Assembly: GCF_031119625.1 (NCBI RefSeq)
Contig: NZ_JAVHZV010000016.1
Location: 62,001 to 126,000 of the forward strand
Reading direction: 5' to 3'
From: Pseudomonas sp. G34
GTDB taxonomy: Bacteria > Pseudomonadota > Gammaproteobacteria > Pseudomonadales > Pseudomonadaceae
Length of the DNA stretch: 64,000 nucleotides
The position numbers and the translations under genes are program-made. Positions 29,589-38,275 of the stretch are shown one piece after another. Within the stretch, counting starts at the first letter, position 1, and every line of letters starts with the position of its first letter. The notes under the pieces were generated by a model. That model did not search any database. It was not told the DNA's origin and saw only the letters and a program-made list of their open reading frames with translations.

Positions 29589-30377
29589 TCAGCGCCAATT
29601 CGCCAACCAACCCAAGCCATCTTCGGTAAGCCCACGTGGGTTGTATTCGCAGCCGATCCAGCCGTCGTAGCCCAGCTCGTCGAGCAGCGCGAACAGGTAG
29701 GCGTAGTTCACTTCGCCAAGGTCCGGCTCATGGCGATCCGGCACCCCGGCGATCTGGATATGCCCGACCCCCGCCTGGAACCGTTTGAAGCAGGCGGCCA
29801 GGTCACCTTCCATGATCTGCGCATGGAAGAAATCCATCTGCACCTTGAGGTTGGGCTCGCCCAACTCGGCGACGATGGCATGCCCCTCGGCCTGCCGGTT
29901 GATGAAGTAGCCCGGTATGGAGCGGGTGTTGATCGGCTCGATCAGCAGGGTCAGATTCTGCTCGGCAAGCCGCCGGGCCGCGTAGCGCAGGTTGTCCAGG
30001 TACACCTCGCGCATGCGTGGGCGCAGCGCCTCGTCACTGACCAGCCCGGCCATCGCATGCAGTCGCGGGCAGCCCAGGGCCTGGGCGTATTCGATGGCCT
30101 GGTCGACGCTTTCACGGAACTGCGCCTCGCGCCCCGGCAAGGCGGCGATACCCCGCTCGCCGGCGGCGAAGTCGCCCGGCGGCAGGTTGAACAGCACCTG
30201 ACTCAAGCCATTTTCGGCCAATCGCTCAGCCAGCTCGGCAGCCGGATAGTCATAGGGAAACAGGTACTCCACGCCCTTGAAGCCGGCGGCAGCGGCGCGG
30301 GCGAAGCGCTCCGTGAAGGGCGCATCAGTGAACATCATGCTCAGGTTGGCAGCGAAACGTGGCATTGCGATCACCAT
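29589..30377 (-). CDS. otnI: 2-oxo-tetronate isomerase (hydroxypyruvate isomerase family)
   Basis: This 262-residue protein is a TIM-barrel sugar isomerase of the Hyi/OtnI type: F-A-A-N-L-S-M-M-F near the start, [20 protein letters not shown] near 145 with a metal-binding glutamate, M-D-F-F-H-A near 182, and G-C-E-Y-N-P near 242. OtnI converts 2-oxo-tetronate to 3-oxo-tetronate. It is the last gene of ltnD-otnK-otnC-otnI and its ATG overlaps the otnC stop by 7 bases, so translation is probably coupled; the ATG at 30365 is an alternative start. A glyoxylate-pathway hydroxypyruvate isomerase would be the other reading, but the neighbours favour OtnI. Confidence 0.88.
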   Translation of the reverse strand: MVIAMPRFAANLSMMFTDAPFTERFARAAAAGFKGVEYLFPYDYPAAELAERLAENGLSQVLFNLPPGDFAAGERGIAALPGREAQFRESVDQAIEYAQALGCPRLHAMAGLVSDEALRPRMREVYLDNLRYAARRLAEQNLTLLIEPINTRSIPGYFINRQAEGHAIVAELGEPNLKVQMDFFHAQIMEGDLAACFKRFQAGVGHIQIAGVPDRHEPDLGEVNYAYLFALLDELGYDGWIGCEYNPRGLTEDGLGWLANWR

Positions 30378-31012
30378 TGGGCGCCGAAGGTCTGGCGCAG
30401 CTCGTCAATTTGTTCATCGTTTAGAGGCCGCGTCGGTTGCTGGCGCAGCAGCAGGTACAGCTTGGCGGTCTCCTCGAGTTCTTCGATGGCGTAGGTGGCC
30501 GCCTCCAGGTTCTTGCCCGACACCACGGGCCCGTGGTTGGCCAGCAGCACCGAGCTGTGCTGGCCGACCAGGCCGCGAATCGCCTCGCCCAGCTGCGGGT
30601 CACCCGGGCGGTGGTAGGGAATCAGCGGCAGGCGCCCCACTCGCATGACGAAATACGGCGTCAGCGGCGGCAGGCAGGAACTCGCATCCAGGCAATCGAG
30701 ACAGGACACCGCCGCCGAATGGGTGCAGTGCAGGTGCACGATGGCGCCCGAGTCGTCACGCCCCTCGTACACCGCGCGGTGCAGGAAGGCTTCCTTGGAG
30801 GCCGGTTTGCCGGCCAGGTGATTGCCCTGCCAGTCGAGCTTGGCGATGTCGGCCGGGTCCAGCCGGCCGAGGCAGGCATTGGTGGGCGTCAGCAGCCAGC
30901 CATCGTCGAGGCGCACGCTGATGTTGCCCGACGAGCCGGGGCTCAGGCCTCGCCCGTAGAGGGAGCGGCCGATCTCGACGATTTCTTCGCGCAACAGGCT
31001 CTCTTTGCTCAT
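30371..31012 (-). CDS. otnC: 3-oxo-tetronate 4-phosphate decarboxylase (class II aldolase family)
   Basis: This 213-residue protein is a class II aldolase/AraD-type zinc enzyme: [10 protein letters not shown] near 25, a metal-binding H-L-H-C-T-H near 92-97 and L-A-N-H-G-P-V-V near 155. In tetronate catabolism OtnC decarboxylates 3-oxo-tetronate 4-phosphate to dihydroxyacetone phosphate and CO2. The gene overlaps otnK by 4 bases and otnI by 7. L-fuculose-phosphate aldolase is a relative, but the kinase next door makes OtnC the better call. Confidence 0.88.
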   Translation of the reverse strand: MSKESLLREEIVEIGRSLYGRGLSPGSSGNISVRLDDGWLLTPTNACLGRLDPADIAKLDWQGNHLAGKPASKEAFLHRAVYEGRDDSGAIVHLHCTHSAAVSCLDCLDASSCLPPLTPYFVMRVGRLPLIPYHRPGDPQLGEAIRGLVGQHSSVLLANHGPVVSGKNLEAATYAIEELEETAKLYLLLRQQPTRPLNDEQIDELRQTFGAQW

Positions 31013-32286
31013 GCCAGTTTCCCCCAGGCCTTGACCATGAAGTCGCTGCTGCCGAAATTGCCGGACTTGAGCGCCAGCGCCAAGGGTTTGCCGGCACGCC
31101 CCAGGGTTTGCGTCCAGGGCACGCCCGGGTCGATGCTCGGGCCGATGCGCAGGCCCCCGATATCCAGGGCGTTCACCACCGCGCCCGAGGTTTCGCCGCC
31201 GGCGACCAGCAGTTGCCCGACGCCCTGCTCGTCCACCAATGCTCGGGCGATGGCGGCTAGCGCAGCCTCGACGCGCTCGCCCACCTGCTGGCTGCCGAAC
31301 TGCTGCTGCACGCGGCGTACTTCCTCGGGCGGGCTGCTGGCGTAGATCAGCACCGGCCCTTGTTGCCCGGCGGCCCAGGCCAATGCCTCGGCGACCAGCT
31401 CGTCGCCACGGGCCATCAGCTCGCCGGCCTCGAGGCGAAACGCCGGGTACAGCGCTGCCGCCTGCTCCACCTGCGCCAAGGTGGCCCGCGAGCAGCTGCC
31501 ACTGAGGATCGCCTGGCGCCCCCAGCCTGGGTCCAGTTTGCCGGCTTCGCTACCCGCGCCCAGCAGGCCCCGGGCCTTCCAGTCCTGGGCCAGGCCGAGG
31601 GCCAGGCCGGAGCCTGCGGTTACCAGGGGCAACTGCGCGCAGGCGGCGCCCAGTACGCTCAAATCGTCATTGTCGGTGGCATCGCTGATGGCGATGCCGA
31701 CCCCTTCGCCACGCAGTTCGGCGATCCGCTGGCGGGTCGCCGCGACGCCAGCACGCAGGGTGCGGTAGTCGATCAGGCCGACGCGCTGACGGGTCTGCGG
31801 TTGCAGCACGCGCATCAGGTTGGCGTCCCCCATCGGCGTGAGCGGATGGTCCTGCATGCCGCTCTCGTTGAGCAGCACGTCGTTGGCGAACAGGTAACCG
31901 TTGAACACGCTGCGGCGGTTTTCCGGGAATGCCGGGCAGGCGATGGTGAAATCGCTGCCCAGGGCGCTCATCAAGGCGTCGCTGACCGGGCCGATATTGC
32001 CTTCGGCAGTGGAGTCGAAGGTCGAACAGTACTTGAAGTAGAACTGCCGGCAGCCCTGCGCCTGCAGCCATTGGAGGGCCTGCAGCGACTGCTTTACCGC
32101 CTCCTCGGGCGGCAGGTTGCGCGACTTCAGCGCGACCACCAGCACCTCGGCCTCGCCAAGCTCCAGCGGGCGCTGCGGGATGCCGATGGTCTGCACGGTG
32201 CGCGCGCCACCGCGCACGAACATGCTGGCAAGGTCGGTGGCGCCGGTGAAGTCATCGGCAATGCATCCGATCAGCGGCATGGTCAC
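31009..32286 (-). CDS. otnK: 3-oxo-tetronate kinase (four-carbon acid-sugar kinase)
   Basis: This 425-residue protein is of the former DUF1537 kinase family: I-G-C-I-A-D-D-F-T-G-A-T-D-L-A near the start (substrate domain), a middle linker, and a C-terminal nucleotide-binding part with L-V-A-G-G-E-T-S-G-A-V near 365. It phosphorylates 3-oxo-tetronate with ATP. The full length, with both half domains, is typical. It overlaps ltnD and otnC by 4 bases each, showing a tightly coupled operon. Nothing looks truncated. Confidence 0.92.
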   Translation of the reverse strand: MTMPLIGCIADDFTGATDLASMFVRGGARTVQTIGIPQRPLELGEAEVLVVALKSRNLPPEEAVKQSLQALQWLQAQGCRQFYFKYCSTFDSTAEGNIGPVSDALMSALGSDFTIACPAFPENRRSVFNGYLFANDVLLNESGMQDHPLTPMGDANLMRVLQPQTRQRVGLIDYRTLRAGVAATRQRIAELRGEGVGIAISDATDNDDLSVLGAACAQLPLVTAGSGLALGLAQDWKARGLLGAGSEAGKLDPGWGRQAILSGSCSRATLAQVEQAAALYPAFRLEAGELMARGDELVAEALAWAAGQQGPVLIYASSPPEEVRRVQQQFGSQQVGERVEAALAAIARALVDEQGVGQLLVAGGETSGAVVNALDIGGLRIGPSIDPGVPWTQTLGRAGKPLALALKSGNFGSSDFMVKAWGKLA

Positions 32287-33191
32287 ATCTCCTCGTTGGC
32301 GGCGACAGGCAGCTGGATGCCGGGAAAGATCTTCGCCACGGCGATGTCATCCTCGCGGCCCAGGCCGGCGGCCGAGGCCTGCTTGAACATCTGGTGCGCG
32401 CTGGCCGTCATCGGCAGCGGGAAAACCGCGTCCTGGGCACTGTCGAGTACCAGGCCGAGGTCCTTGACGAAGATATCGACGGCCGAGCGCGGCTGGTAAT
32501 CGCCGGCCAGCAGGTGCGGCACGCGGTTCTCGAACATCCAGGAGTTGCCGGCGCTATGGCTGATCACCTCGTACAGCGCCTTCGGGTCGCAGCCCTGGCG
32601 GATGCCATAGGCCATGGCTTCGGCAGCAGCGGCGATATGCACGCCGGCGAGCAGCTGGTTGACCAGCTTGATCTGCGAGCCCTGCCCGGCTTCATCGCCG
32701 AGGCGATAGACCTTGGCCGCCACAGCCGCCAACGCGGCTTCGCACTGCTGGAACGCCGTCGCAGGCCCCGAGGCCATGATGGTCAGCTCACCGGCGGCGG
32801 CGCGCACCGCGCCACCGGAAATGGGCGCATCGAGCATCGCCACCTGGTGCTCGGCCAGGCGTTTGGCGATACGCCGCGCGGCGGCGGCGGCAATCGTTGC
32901 GCAGGCCACCACCACCGTGCCCGGGCGCAGGCGTGCCGCGATGCCCTGCTCGTCGAACAGCAACGCTTCGGTTTGCCGAGCATTGACCACCACGATGAAC
33001 AGCACGTCGCTGCCCGCAGCCTGATCGCCCAGGCTGGCGACCGGCAGGCCGCCCTCGGCGGCGAAGGCCCGGCGCACCTCGTCGCGAATGTCGTAGCCCC
33101 AGACCGGCAGGCCAGCGCGCAACAGCGAGCGCGCCATGCCCAGGCCCATGGAACCGAGCCCGATCACGCCAATGGTGGATGTGGCTGTCAT
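32283..33191 (-). CDS. ltnD: L-threonate dehydrogenase (3-hydroxyisobutyrate dehydrogenase family)
   Basis: The ATG at 33191 is chosen for its GAGGAG site and because the Rossmann motif follows at once (I-G-V-I-G-L-G-S-M-G). The 302-residue protein is a beta-hydroxyacid dehydrogenase: D-A-P-I-S-G-G-A-V-R-A near 120 (substrate site), K-L-V-N-Q-L-L-A-G near 170 with the catalytic lysine, and K-D-L-G-L-V-L-D near 240. Family members of this operon type oxidise L-threonate to 2-oxo-tetronate with NAD+. It opens the minus-strand operon. A tartronate semialdehyde reductase is the main alternative. Confidence 0.87.
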   Translation of the reverse strand: MTATSTIGVIGLGSMGLGMARSLLRAGLPVWGYDIRDEVRRAFAAEGGLPVASLGDQAAGSDVLFIVVVNARQTEALLFDEQGIAARLRPGTVVVACATIAAAAARRIAKRLAEHQVAMLDAPISGGAVRAAAGELTIMASGPATAFQQCEAALAAVAAKVYRLGDEAGQGSQIKLVNQLLAGVHIAAAAEAMAYGIRQGCDPKALYEVISHSAGNSWMFENRVPHLLAGDYQPRSAVDIFVKDLGLVLDSAQDAVFPLPMTASAHQMFKQASAAGLGREDDIAVAKIFPGIQLPVAANEEM

Positions 33192-33218
33192 GTTGTGACT
33201 CCTCTTGTGATTGTTATC

Positions 33219-33356
33219 AGGCCGTCGAAAAACTACCTGCGTTGCCGCCGCTTCGTTGAAAACAGCCTCAAAATGCTCATGTACAACTCGTACACTCCGC
33301 TTTCTCGGCTGTTTTCGCCTCGCGTCCGCTGCCTCGCTAACGTTTTTCAACGGCCT
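33219..33356. repeat. 138-bp nested palindromic element
   Basis: The outer arms AGGCCGTCGAAAAAC and GTTTTTCAACGGCCT pair with one mismatch. Inner GAAAACAGCC pairs with GGCTGTTTTC, and TGTAC/GTACA forms the apex. It fills the gap between ltnD and the GntR gene and touches the GntR stop codon. I recall such elements as dispersed repeats in Pseudomonas, but no other copy lies in this window. Confidence 0.8.
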
Positions 33357-33357
33357 G

Positions 33358-34074
33358 TTATCCGTCGCCATCAGCCTCGCTGCGCGCCTCACGCAGGCGG
33401 GTTTCGGCGTTGCACAGGTGCGTGGAGGCGGCCTGGCGCGCGGCCTCGCTGTCGCCGGCGGCGATGGCCTCCAGCAAGGCGTGGTGTTCGTGGTCGACCT
33501 GCTGCATGTAGTGGGCGTTGCGCGCCTCGTTGCGGCGGGTCACGGCAATGGCCTGCTGCAGCAACTGGTGCAAAAAATCGATGGTTTCCAGAAAGTGCTG
33601 GTTGCCGGTCGCGGCCACCACGCAGCGGTGAAAGGCCAGGTCCTGCCTGACGCCGTCCTCACCACGCTCGACCGCTTCGTCGAGTTCGGCCAGGGCGTTG
33701 CGCATCGCCCGCAGGTGGGCATTGTCGCGACGGCTGGCGGCCAGCTCGGCGGCCTTTGTTTCCAGTGCGCTGCGCAGTTCAAGGATCTCCACCACCGCCG
33801 AGAAATCGCCTTGCGGCTGCGACAGGCGCAAGGCCACCGAGGGCTTGCTGGTCACGTAGGTGCCACTGCCCTGGCGGGAAATGAGCATGCCTTCGCGCTT
33901 GAGCATGGAAATGGCCTCGCGCACCACAGTGCGGCTGACCCCGTACTGGTCGCACAAGGCCTGCTCGGTGGGCAGCCGCGTACCGGCGCCCAGCTCGCCG
34001 TCGTGCACCGCCTCGCTCAGGCGCTTGGCCAGCCTCTCGGCGAGCTTGGGGGTGGCTTCGTTCAGCATCTGCAC
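33358..34074 (-). CDS. GntR/FadR-family transcriptional regulator
   Basis: This 238-residue protein has a winged-helix DNA-binding domain (about 10-75) with L-P-T-E-Q-A-L-C-D-Q-Y-G-V-S-R-T-V-V-R-E-A, then an FCD effector domain (about 85-225) with the metal-binding pattern D-L-A-F-H-R-C near 148, D-H-E-H near 194 and S-T-H near 217. FadR-type proteins commonly repress sugar-acid operons and release DNA on binding the acid. It lies between ltnD and denD, transcribed with the first and away from the second, and is the likely local regulator of the tetronate genes. A large palindrome separates it from ltnD. Confidence 0.92.
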   Translation of the reverse strand: MQMLNEATPKLAERLAKRLSEAVHDGELGAGTRLPTEQALCDQYGVSRTVVREAISMLKREGMLISRQGSGTYVTSKPSVALRLSQPQGDFSAVVEILELRSALETKAAELAASRRDNAHLRAMRNALAELDEAVERGEDGVRQDLAFHRCVVAATGNQHFLETIDFLHQLLQQAIAVTRRNEARNAHYMQQVDHEHHALLEAIAAGDSEAARQAASTHLCNAETRLREARSEADGDG

Positions 34075-34171
34075 AGTGATCTCCCGGCAACCTTCCCGAC
34101 GGTTCTCGCGCGCCTCGAACTCACGAGAACGACGCGAACGGTTGCGCCAACGTTAAATTCATCATACAACA

Positions 34172-34187
34172 TGACAACTTCCTGTCA
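34172..34187. promoter_or_regulatory. Candidate GntR operator between gntR and denD
   Basis: TGACA, six bases, then TGTCA form an inverted repeat in the 184-bp divergent gap, about 98 bp from the GntR start and 71 bp from denD. Position suits an operator for both directions; binding is not shown. Confidence 0.35.
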
Positions 34188-34258
34188 CCTAGTTCATCCA
34201 ACAACAAGAATACGGGGCATCCGAATGCCCGGATATTCTCCCCAGCGGAGCGTGATCC

Positions 34259-35215
34259 ATGAACATACTGGTAACTGGCGGCGCCGGCTTTCTCGGTGCA
34301 AGACTGATCGAGGCGCTGCTCTCGCCCGATGCGCACGACCTCCTGCCGCCTGGCGGGCGCATCGTTTCGGCGGATCTGGCCGCCTGCCCGATCATCGATC
34401 CACGCGTCGAGTCGCGCACCGGCGACATTGCCGATCCCGCCTTCCTCGCCTCGCTGATCGATGCCGACACCCACCTGATCTATCACCTGGCCGCCATCGT
34501 AAGCGGCCAGGCCGAAGCGGACTTCGACCTCGGCCTGCGCATCAATTTCGACGCCACCCGCGCCCTGCTCGAACACTGCCGCCAAGCGGGCCGGGCGCCG
34601 CGCTTCATATTCGCCAGTTCCCTCGCGGTATTCGGCGGGCCGCTGCCCGAGCAGGTGCCCGAGTCACTCTCACCGCTGCCGCAGTCGTCCTACGGGGCGC
34701 AGAAGGCCATGGCCGAACTGCTGATCAACGACTACTCGCGCAAGGGCTTCGTCGATGCTCGCGTGTGTCGGTTGCCGACGATTTCCGTGCGCCCCGGCAA
34801 ACCCAACGCCGCCGCCTCGTCGTTCGCCAGCGGCATCCTGCGTGAACCGCTGGCCGGCCAGGCCAGCAACTGCCCGGTGCCGCTCGACACCCGCCTGTGG
34901 CTGTCCTCGCCCGGCACGGTGATCGCCAACCTGATTCATGCCGCGCGCCTGGAGGCCGAGGCCCTCGGCCAGCGCCGCACGCTCAACCTGCCGGGCATCA
35001 GCGTGCGGGTCAGCGAGATGCTCGACAGCCTCGCCCGGGTTGGCGGCGAAGCGGCGCGCCAGCGGGTCAGCCATGAGCCGGACGAGCGCATCCAGCGCAT
35101 CGTGTGCAGCTGGCCCGGCGACTTCGACATCACCCGCTCGCGTGAACTGGGCTTCACCGCCGACCAGGACTTCGACGCGGTGATCAGGGCTCACCAACGC
35201 GACATGAGTCGTTAG
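34259..35215 (+). CDS. denD: D-erythronate dehydrogenase (extended SDR)
   Basis: This 318-residue protein begins M-N-I-L-V-T-G-G-A-G-F-L-G, the NAD-binding motif. It has the extended-SDR catalytic triad with S-S-L-A-V-F near 122 and Y-G-A-Q-K near 145 (Y-x-x-x-K). D-erythronate dehydrogenases (DenD) are of this family and convert D-erythronate to 2-oxo-tetronate, feeding OtnI. CGGAG lies 8 bases before the ATG. It is the first gene of the plus-strand side and is followed 55 bases later by the GntP gene. A general nucleoside-sugar epimerase is less likely given the context. Confidence 0.9.
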   Translation: MNILVTGGAGFLGARLIEALLSPDAHDLLPPGGRIVSADLAACPIIDPRVESRTGDIADPAFLASLIDADTHLIYHLAAIVSGQAEADFDLGLRINFDATRALLEHCRQAGRAPRFIFASSLAVFGGPLPEQVPESLSPLPQSSYGAQKAMAELLINDYSRKGFVDARVCRLPTISVRPGKPNAAASSFASGILREPLAGQASNCPVPLDTRLWLSSPGTVIANLIHAARLEAEALGQRRTLNLPGISVRVSEMLDSLARVGGEAARQRVSHEPDERIQRIVCSWPGDFDITRSRELGFTADQDFDAVIRAHQRDMSR

Positions 35216-35270
35216 CCAACGCGGCCAGCGCCGCAACCGTTGCATCTAATAACAACAAGAGGAATCCACC

Positions 35271-36677
35271 ATGCAAGCAACCTCCATCGCCGGGCCACAG
35301 CTGATGGTTGGCCTGGTTCTGGCCATCGTCGTGCTCATCGTGCTCGTGCTCAAGACCCGTATCCACGCGCTGCTGGCTTTGATCATCGCCGCGTCCATCT
35401 CCGGCCTGGTCGGCGGCATGGCGCCCGATGCCCTGGTCAAATCGATCACCACCGGCTTCGGCACCACGTTGTCCACCATCGGCCTGGTGATCGGCTTCGG
35501 GGTGATGATGGGCCGCCTGCTGGAAGTCTCCGGCGCGGCCGAACGCATGGCCTACAGTTTCGTGCGCTGGCTGGGCAACAAGCGTGAAGAGTGGGCGATG
35601 ATGGTCACCGGCTACATCGTCTCGGTACCGATCTTCTGCGATTCGGCATTCGTCATCCTCAATCCGCTGGTGCGCGCGCTGTCGCGCAACACCGGCAAAT
35701 CCATGCTGACCCTGGGCATCGCCCTGGCCGGCGGCCTGATGCTCACCCACCACGCGGTGCCGCCAACCCCGGGGCCGCTGGGCATCGCCGGGATCTTCAA
35801 TATCGATGTCGGCCTGATGATGTTCTGGGGCGTGGTGTTCACATTGCCCGCTACCTTCGTGCTGGTCGCCTACGCCCGCTTCATGGGGCCGCGCATCGAG
35901 GCGATGATCGCCCAGAGCGGCCAGGCGCCCGTCGATCCGGCGGTGGCCTATCGCGACGTGCTGCAGCGCGCGGACGAGCGTGAAGCCGAGCTGCCGCCGC
36001 TGTGGCTGTCGATGCTGCCGATCCTGTTGCCGATTCTGCTGATCTTCGCCAACACCCTGATCGGCGTGGTCGCCAAGCTGGATGCCGGCAGCACCTTGCA
36101 GCAGAGCCTGCTCGGCCAGACCGTGGCCTTTCTCGGCAACCCGGTGATCGCGGTCGGCCTGGGCGTGGTCGTCGCCCTTTATGGCCTGGTGCCGCGTCGT
36201 CCCCGCGATGAAGTGATCGCCGAGATGGAAAAGGGTGTGGAAAGCGCCGGGATCATCCTGCTGGTGACCGGCGCCGGTGGCGCCCTGGGCGCCGTGCTGC
36301 GTGACAGCGGCGCCGGCCAGTACATGGGCGAATGGGTGGCGACGCTGCCGTTGCCGGCGGTGCTGATCCCCTTCGTGATCGCCTCGCTGGTGCGCCTTAT
36401 CCAGGGCAGCGGCACCGTGGCGATGATCACCGGTGCGTCGATCTCTGCGCCGATCCTGGCGACCATCCCCGATGTGAACATGGTGTTCGCCGCCCAGGCC
36501 GCCGCCATTGGTTCGATGGTCTTCGGCTACTTCAACGACAGCTACTTCTGGGTGGTCAACCGCATGCTGGGCGTGAAGAACGCCAAGCATCAGTTGCTCA
36601 CCTGGTCGGTGCCCACCACCCTGGGCTGGCTCACCTCGCTGCTGACGCTTCTGCTGTTCAACGCCATTCTTGGTTGA
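35271..36677 (+). CDS. GntP-family acid-sugar/H+ symporter
   Basis: This 468-residue inner-membrane protein has about twelve hydrophobic helices and typical GntP motifs: G-F-G-x-T-L-S-T-I-G near 62, V-P-I-F-C-D-S-A-F-V near 120, T-H-H-A-V-P-P-T-P-G-P near 157 and Q-G-S-G-T-V-A-M near 376. Family members import gluconate and related acid sugars with protons. It lies in the denD unit, so erythronate or threonate is the likely substrate. A long hairpin follows the stop at 36683-36720. Confidence 0.93.
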   Translation: MQATSIAGPQLMVGLVLAIVVLIVLVLKTRIHALLALIIAASISGLVGGMAPDALVKSITTGFGTTLSTIGLVIGFGVMMGRLLEVSGAAERMAYSFVRWLGNKREEWAMMVTGYIVSVPIFCDSAFVILNPLVRALSRNTGKSMLTLGIALAGGLMLTHHAVPPTPGPLGIAGIFNIDVGLMMFWGVVFTLPATFVLVAYARFMGPRIEAMIAQSGQAPVDPAVAYRDVLQRADEREAELPPLWLSMLPILLPILLIFANTLIGVVAKLDAGSTLQQSLLGQTVAFLGNPVIAVGLGVVVALYGLVPRRPRDEVIAEMEKGVESAGIILLVTGAGGALGAVLRDSGAGQYMGEWVATLPLPAVLIPFVIASLVRLIQGSGTVAMITGASISAPILATIPDVNMVFAAQAAAIGSMVFGYFNDSYFWVVNRMLGVKNAKHQLLTWSVPTTLGWLTSLLTLLLFNAILG

Positions 36678-36682
36678 GCGCC

Positions 36683-36720
36683 GCCGGCAGCCATGGCCTG
36701 CAAAAGCCGTGGCTGCCGGC
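36683..36720 (+). terminator. Hairpin after the GntP gene
   Basis: GCCGGCAGCCATGGC and GCCGTGGCTGCCGGC pair with one mismatch around an 8-nt loop, 5 bases past the stop. Only a few T residues follow. It may separate denD-gntP from the dehydratase gene. Confidence 0.7.
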
Positions 36721-36861
36721 TTCTCGAACCGCGACAGGCGCCTCAAGAAGGCGCGCCACTACAGGCTTGAATGATTACCCAATCAGCTTAACGTCCAGGG
36801 TCACGCCAGCAGTTTCCAGCCGCTGGCGGCCCCTACGATAACGTCGAGCGAGGTAATCAGC

Positions 36862-38022
36862 GTGAGTGACCACACCCCTTTCCAAGGCTGCGCGGACCAG
36901 GATCAGATCGCCTGGGTACGCGTGGCTTCGGTGTTCCTGCCCCTGGCCAACCCGATCAGCGATGCCAAGGTGCTGACCGGCCGGCAGAAGCCGATGACCG
37001 AGATCGCCATGCTGTTCGTGGAGATCGAGAGCAAGGACGGCCACCGCGGCCTGGGCTTCAGCTATTCGAAACGTGCCGGCGGCCCCGGCCAGTTCGCCCA
37101 TGCCCAGGAAATCGCCCCGGCGCTGCTCGGCGAGAACCCCAGCGACATCCAGAAGCTGTGGACCAAACTGTGCTGGGCCGGCGCCTCGGTGGGTCGCAGC
37201 GGCCTGTCGACCCAGGCCATCGGCGCCTTCGACGTGGCCCTGTGGGACCTCAAAGCCAAACGCGCCAACCTGTCCCTGGCCCGCCTGCTCGGCGCCCAGC
37301 GCGACTCGGTGCGCTGCTACAACACCTCCGGCGGCTTCCTGCATACGCCACTGGATCAGTTGAAAGTGAACACCGACCTGTCGCGGGACAAAGGCATCGG
37401 CGGCATCAAGCTGAAAGTCGGCCAGCCCGATTCGGCCCTCGACCTGCACCGCGTCGCCACCATTCGCCAGCACCTGGGCGACGACTTCCCGCTGATGGTC
37501 GACGCCAATCAGCAATGGGACCGCCCCACTGCCCAGCGCATGTGCCGCAGGTTCGAGGAATTCAACCTGGTGTGGATCGAGGAGCCACTGGACTGCTACG
37601 ACGCCGAAGGCCACGCCGCCTTGGCCGCCGCGTTCGACACGCCGATCGCCACCGGTGAGATGCTCACCAGCGTGGCCGAGCACGCCGAATTCATCAAAGC
37701 CCGCGGCGCCGACTACCTGATGCCGGACGGCCCACGGGTCGGTGGTATCACCCCGTTCCTGAAGATCGCCGCCATGGCCGAACAGGCCGGCGTGATGCTC
37801 GCCCCGCACTTCGCCATGGAGCTGCATGTGCACCTGGCCGCCACCTACCCGACCGAGCCCTGGGTGGAACACTTCGAATGGCTGGAGCCGCTGTTCAACG
37901 AGCGCCTGGAAACCCGCGATGGCCGCATGCGGGTGCCGAACCGCCCTGGCCTGGGCCTCTCGCTCAGCCAACGGGTGGCCGGCTGGACCGCCCAACAGGC
38001 GGAGTTCGGCAGGCGCGCCTGA
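36862..38022 (+). CDS. L-talarate/galactarate dehydratase (enolase superfamily)
   Basis: This 386-residue protein is a mandelate-racemase-type enolase. It keeps K-L-K-V-G near 192 (catalytic K-x-K), V-D-A-N-Q-Q-W-D near 213 (first metal Asp), W-I-E-E-P-L near 240, A-T-G-E-M-L-T near 263 and a histidine in L-A-P-H-F-A-M-E near 315. Together with N-T-S-G-G-F-L-H-T-P it closely resembles talarate/galactarate dehydratases, which remove water from a C6 aldarate. Its place beside tetronate genes is unexpected, since its product would need different downstream enzymes. Its start (GTG or ATG) lies after a modest AG-rich site. Confidence 0.88.
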   Translation: MSDHTPFQGCADQDQIAWVRVASVFLPLANPISDAKVLTGRQKPMTEIAMLFVEIESKDGHRGLGFSYSKRAGGPGQFAHAQEIAPALLGENPSDIQKLWTKLCWAGASVGRSGLSTQAIGAFDVALWDLKAKRANLSLARLLGAQRDSVRCYNTSGGFLHTPLDQLKVNTDLSRDKGIGGIKLKVGQPDSALDLHRVATIRQHLGDDFPLMVDANQQWDRPTAQRMCRRFEEFNLVWIEEPLDCYDAEGHAALAAAFDTPIATGEMLTSVAEHAEFIKARGADYLMPDGPRVGGITPFLKIAAMAEQAGVMLAPHFAMELHVHLAATYPTEPWVEHFEWLEPLFNERLETRDGRMRVPNRPGLGLSLSQRVAGWTAQQAEFGRRA

Positions 38023-38045
38023 GCCCCTTTGGCCCGAGCGAAACG

Positions 38046-38074
38046 GCCGCCACCGGCACGGCGCCGGTGGCGGC
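38046..38074 (+). terminator. Hairpin after the dehydratase gene
   Basis: GCCGCCACCGGC and GCCGGTGGCGGC form a perfect 12-bp stem with a 5-nt loop, 23 bases past the stop. There is no immediate T run. Confidence 0.75.
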
Positions 38075-38275
38075 GTTCCAGCAAGCAGATTTGACGTCAT
38101 TTTTTTGTATGCTGAACGCTTTATCCTCGGCAGGCGACGCACTACACTGCGCGCCCCTGCCACATTCACCACCGTAGGTAAAGGTCGCCAACCTGAACGA
38201 TTTTGACTAAAGGTTGCGCGTGGCCGGTCGAAGTAGTGGAAATCCAAGGATCTTTTCTCTGTCAGGAGCTGCAAC

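Noticed and set aside
34259..38022. Whole-locus reading as a gluconate cluster
   Set aside because: GntP and the LacI regulator suggest gluconate, but there is no gluconokinase; the OtnK-OtnC-OtnI set points to tetronates.
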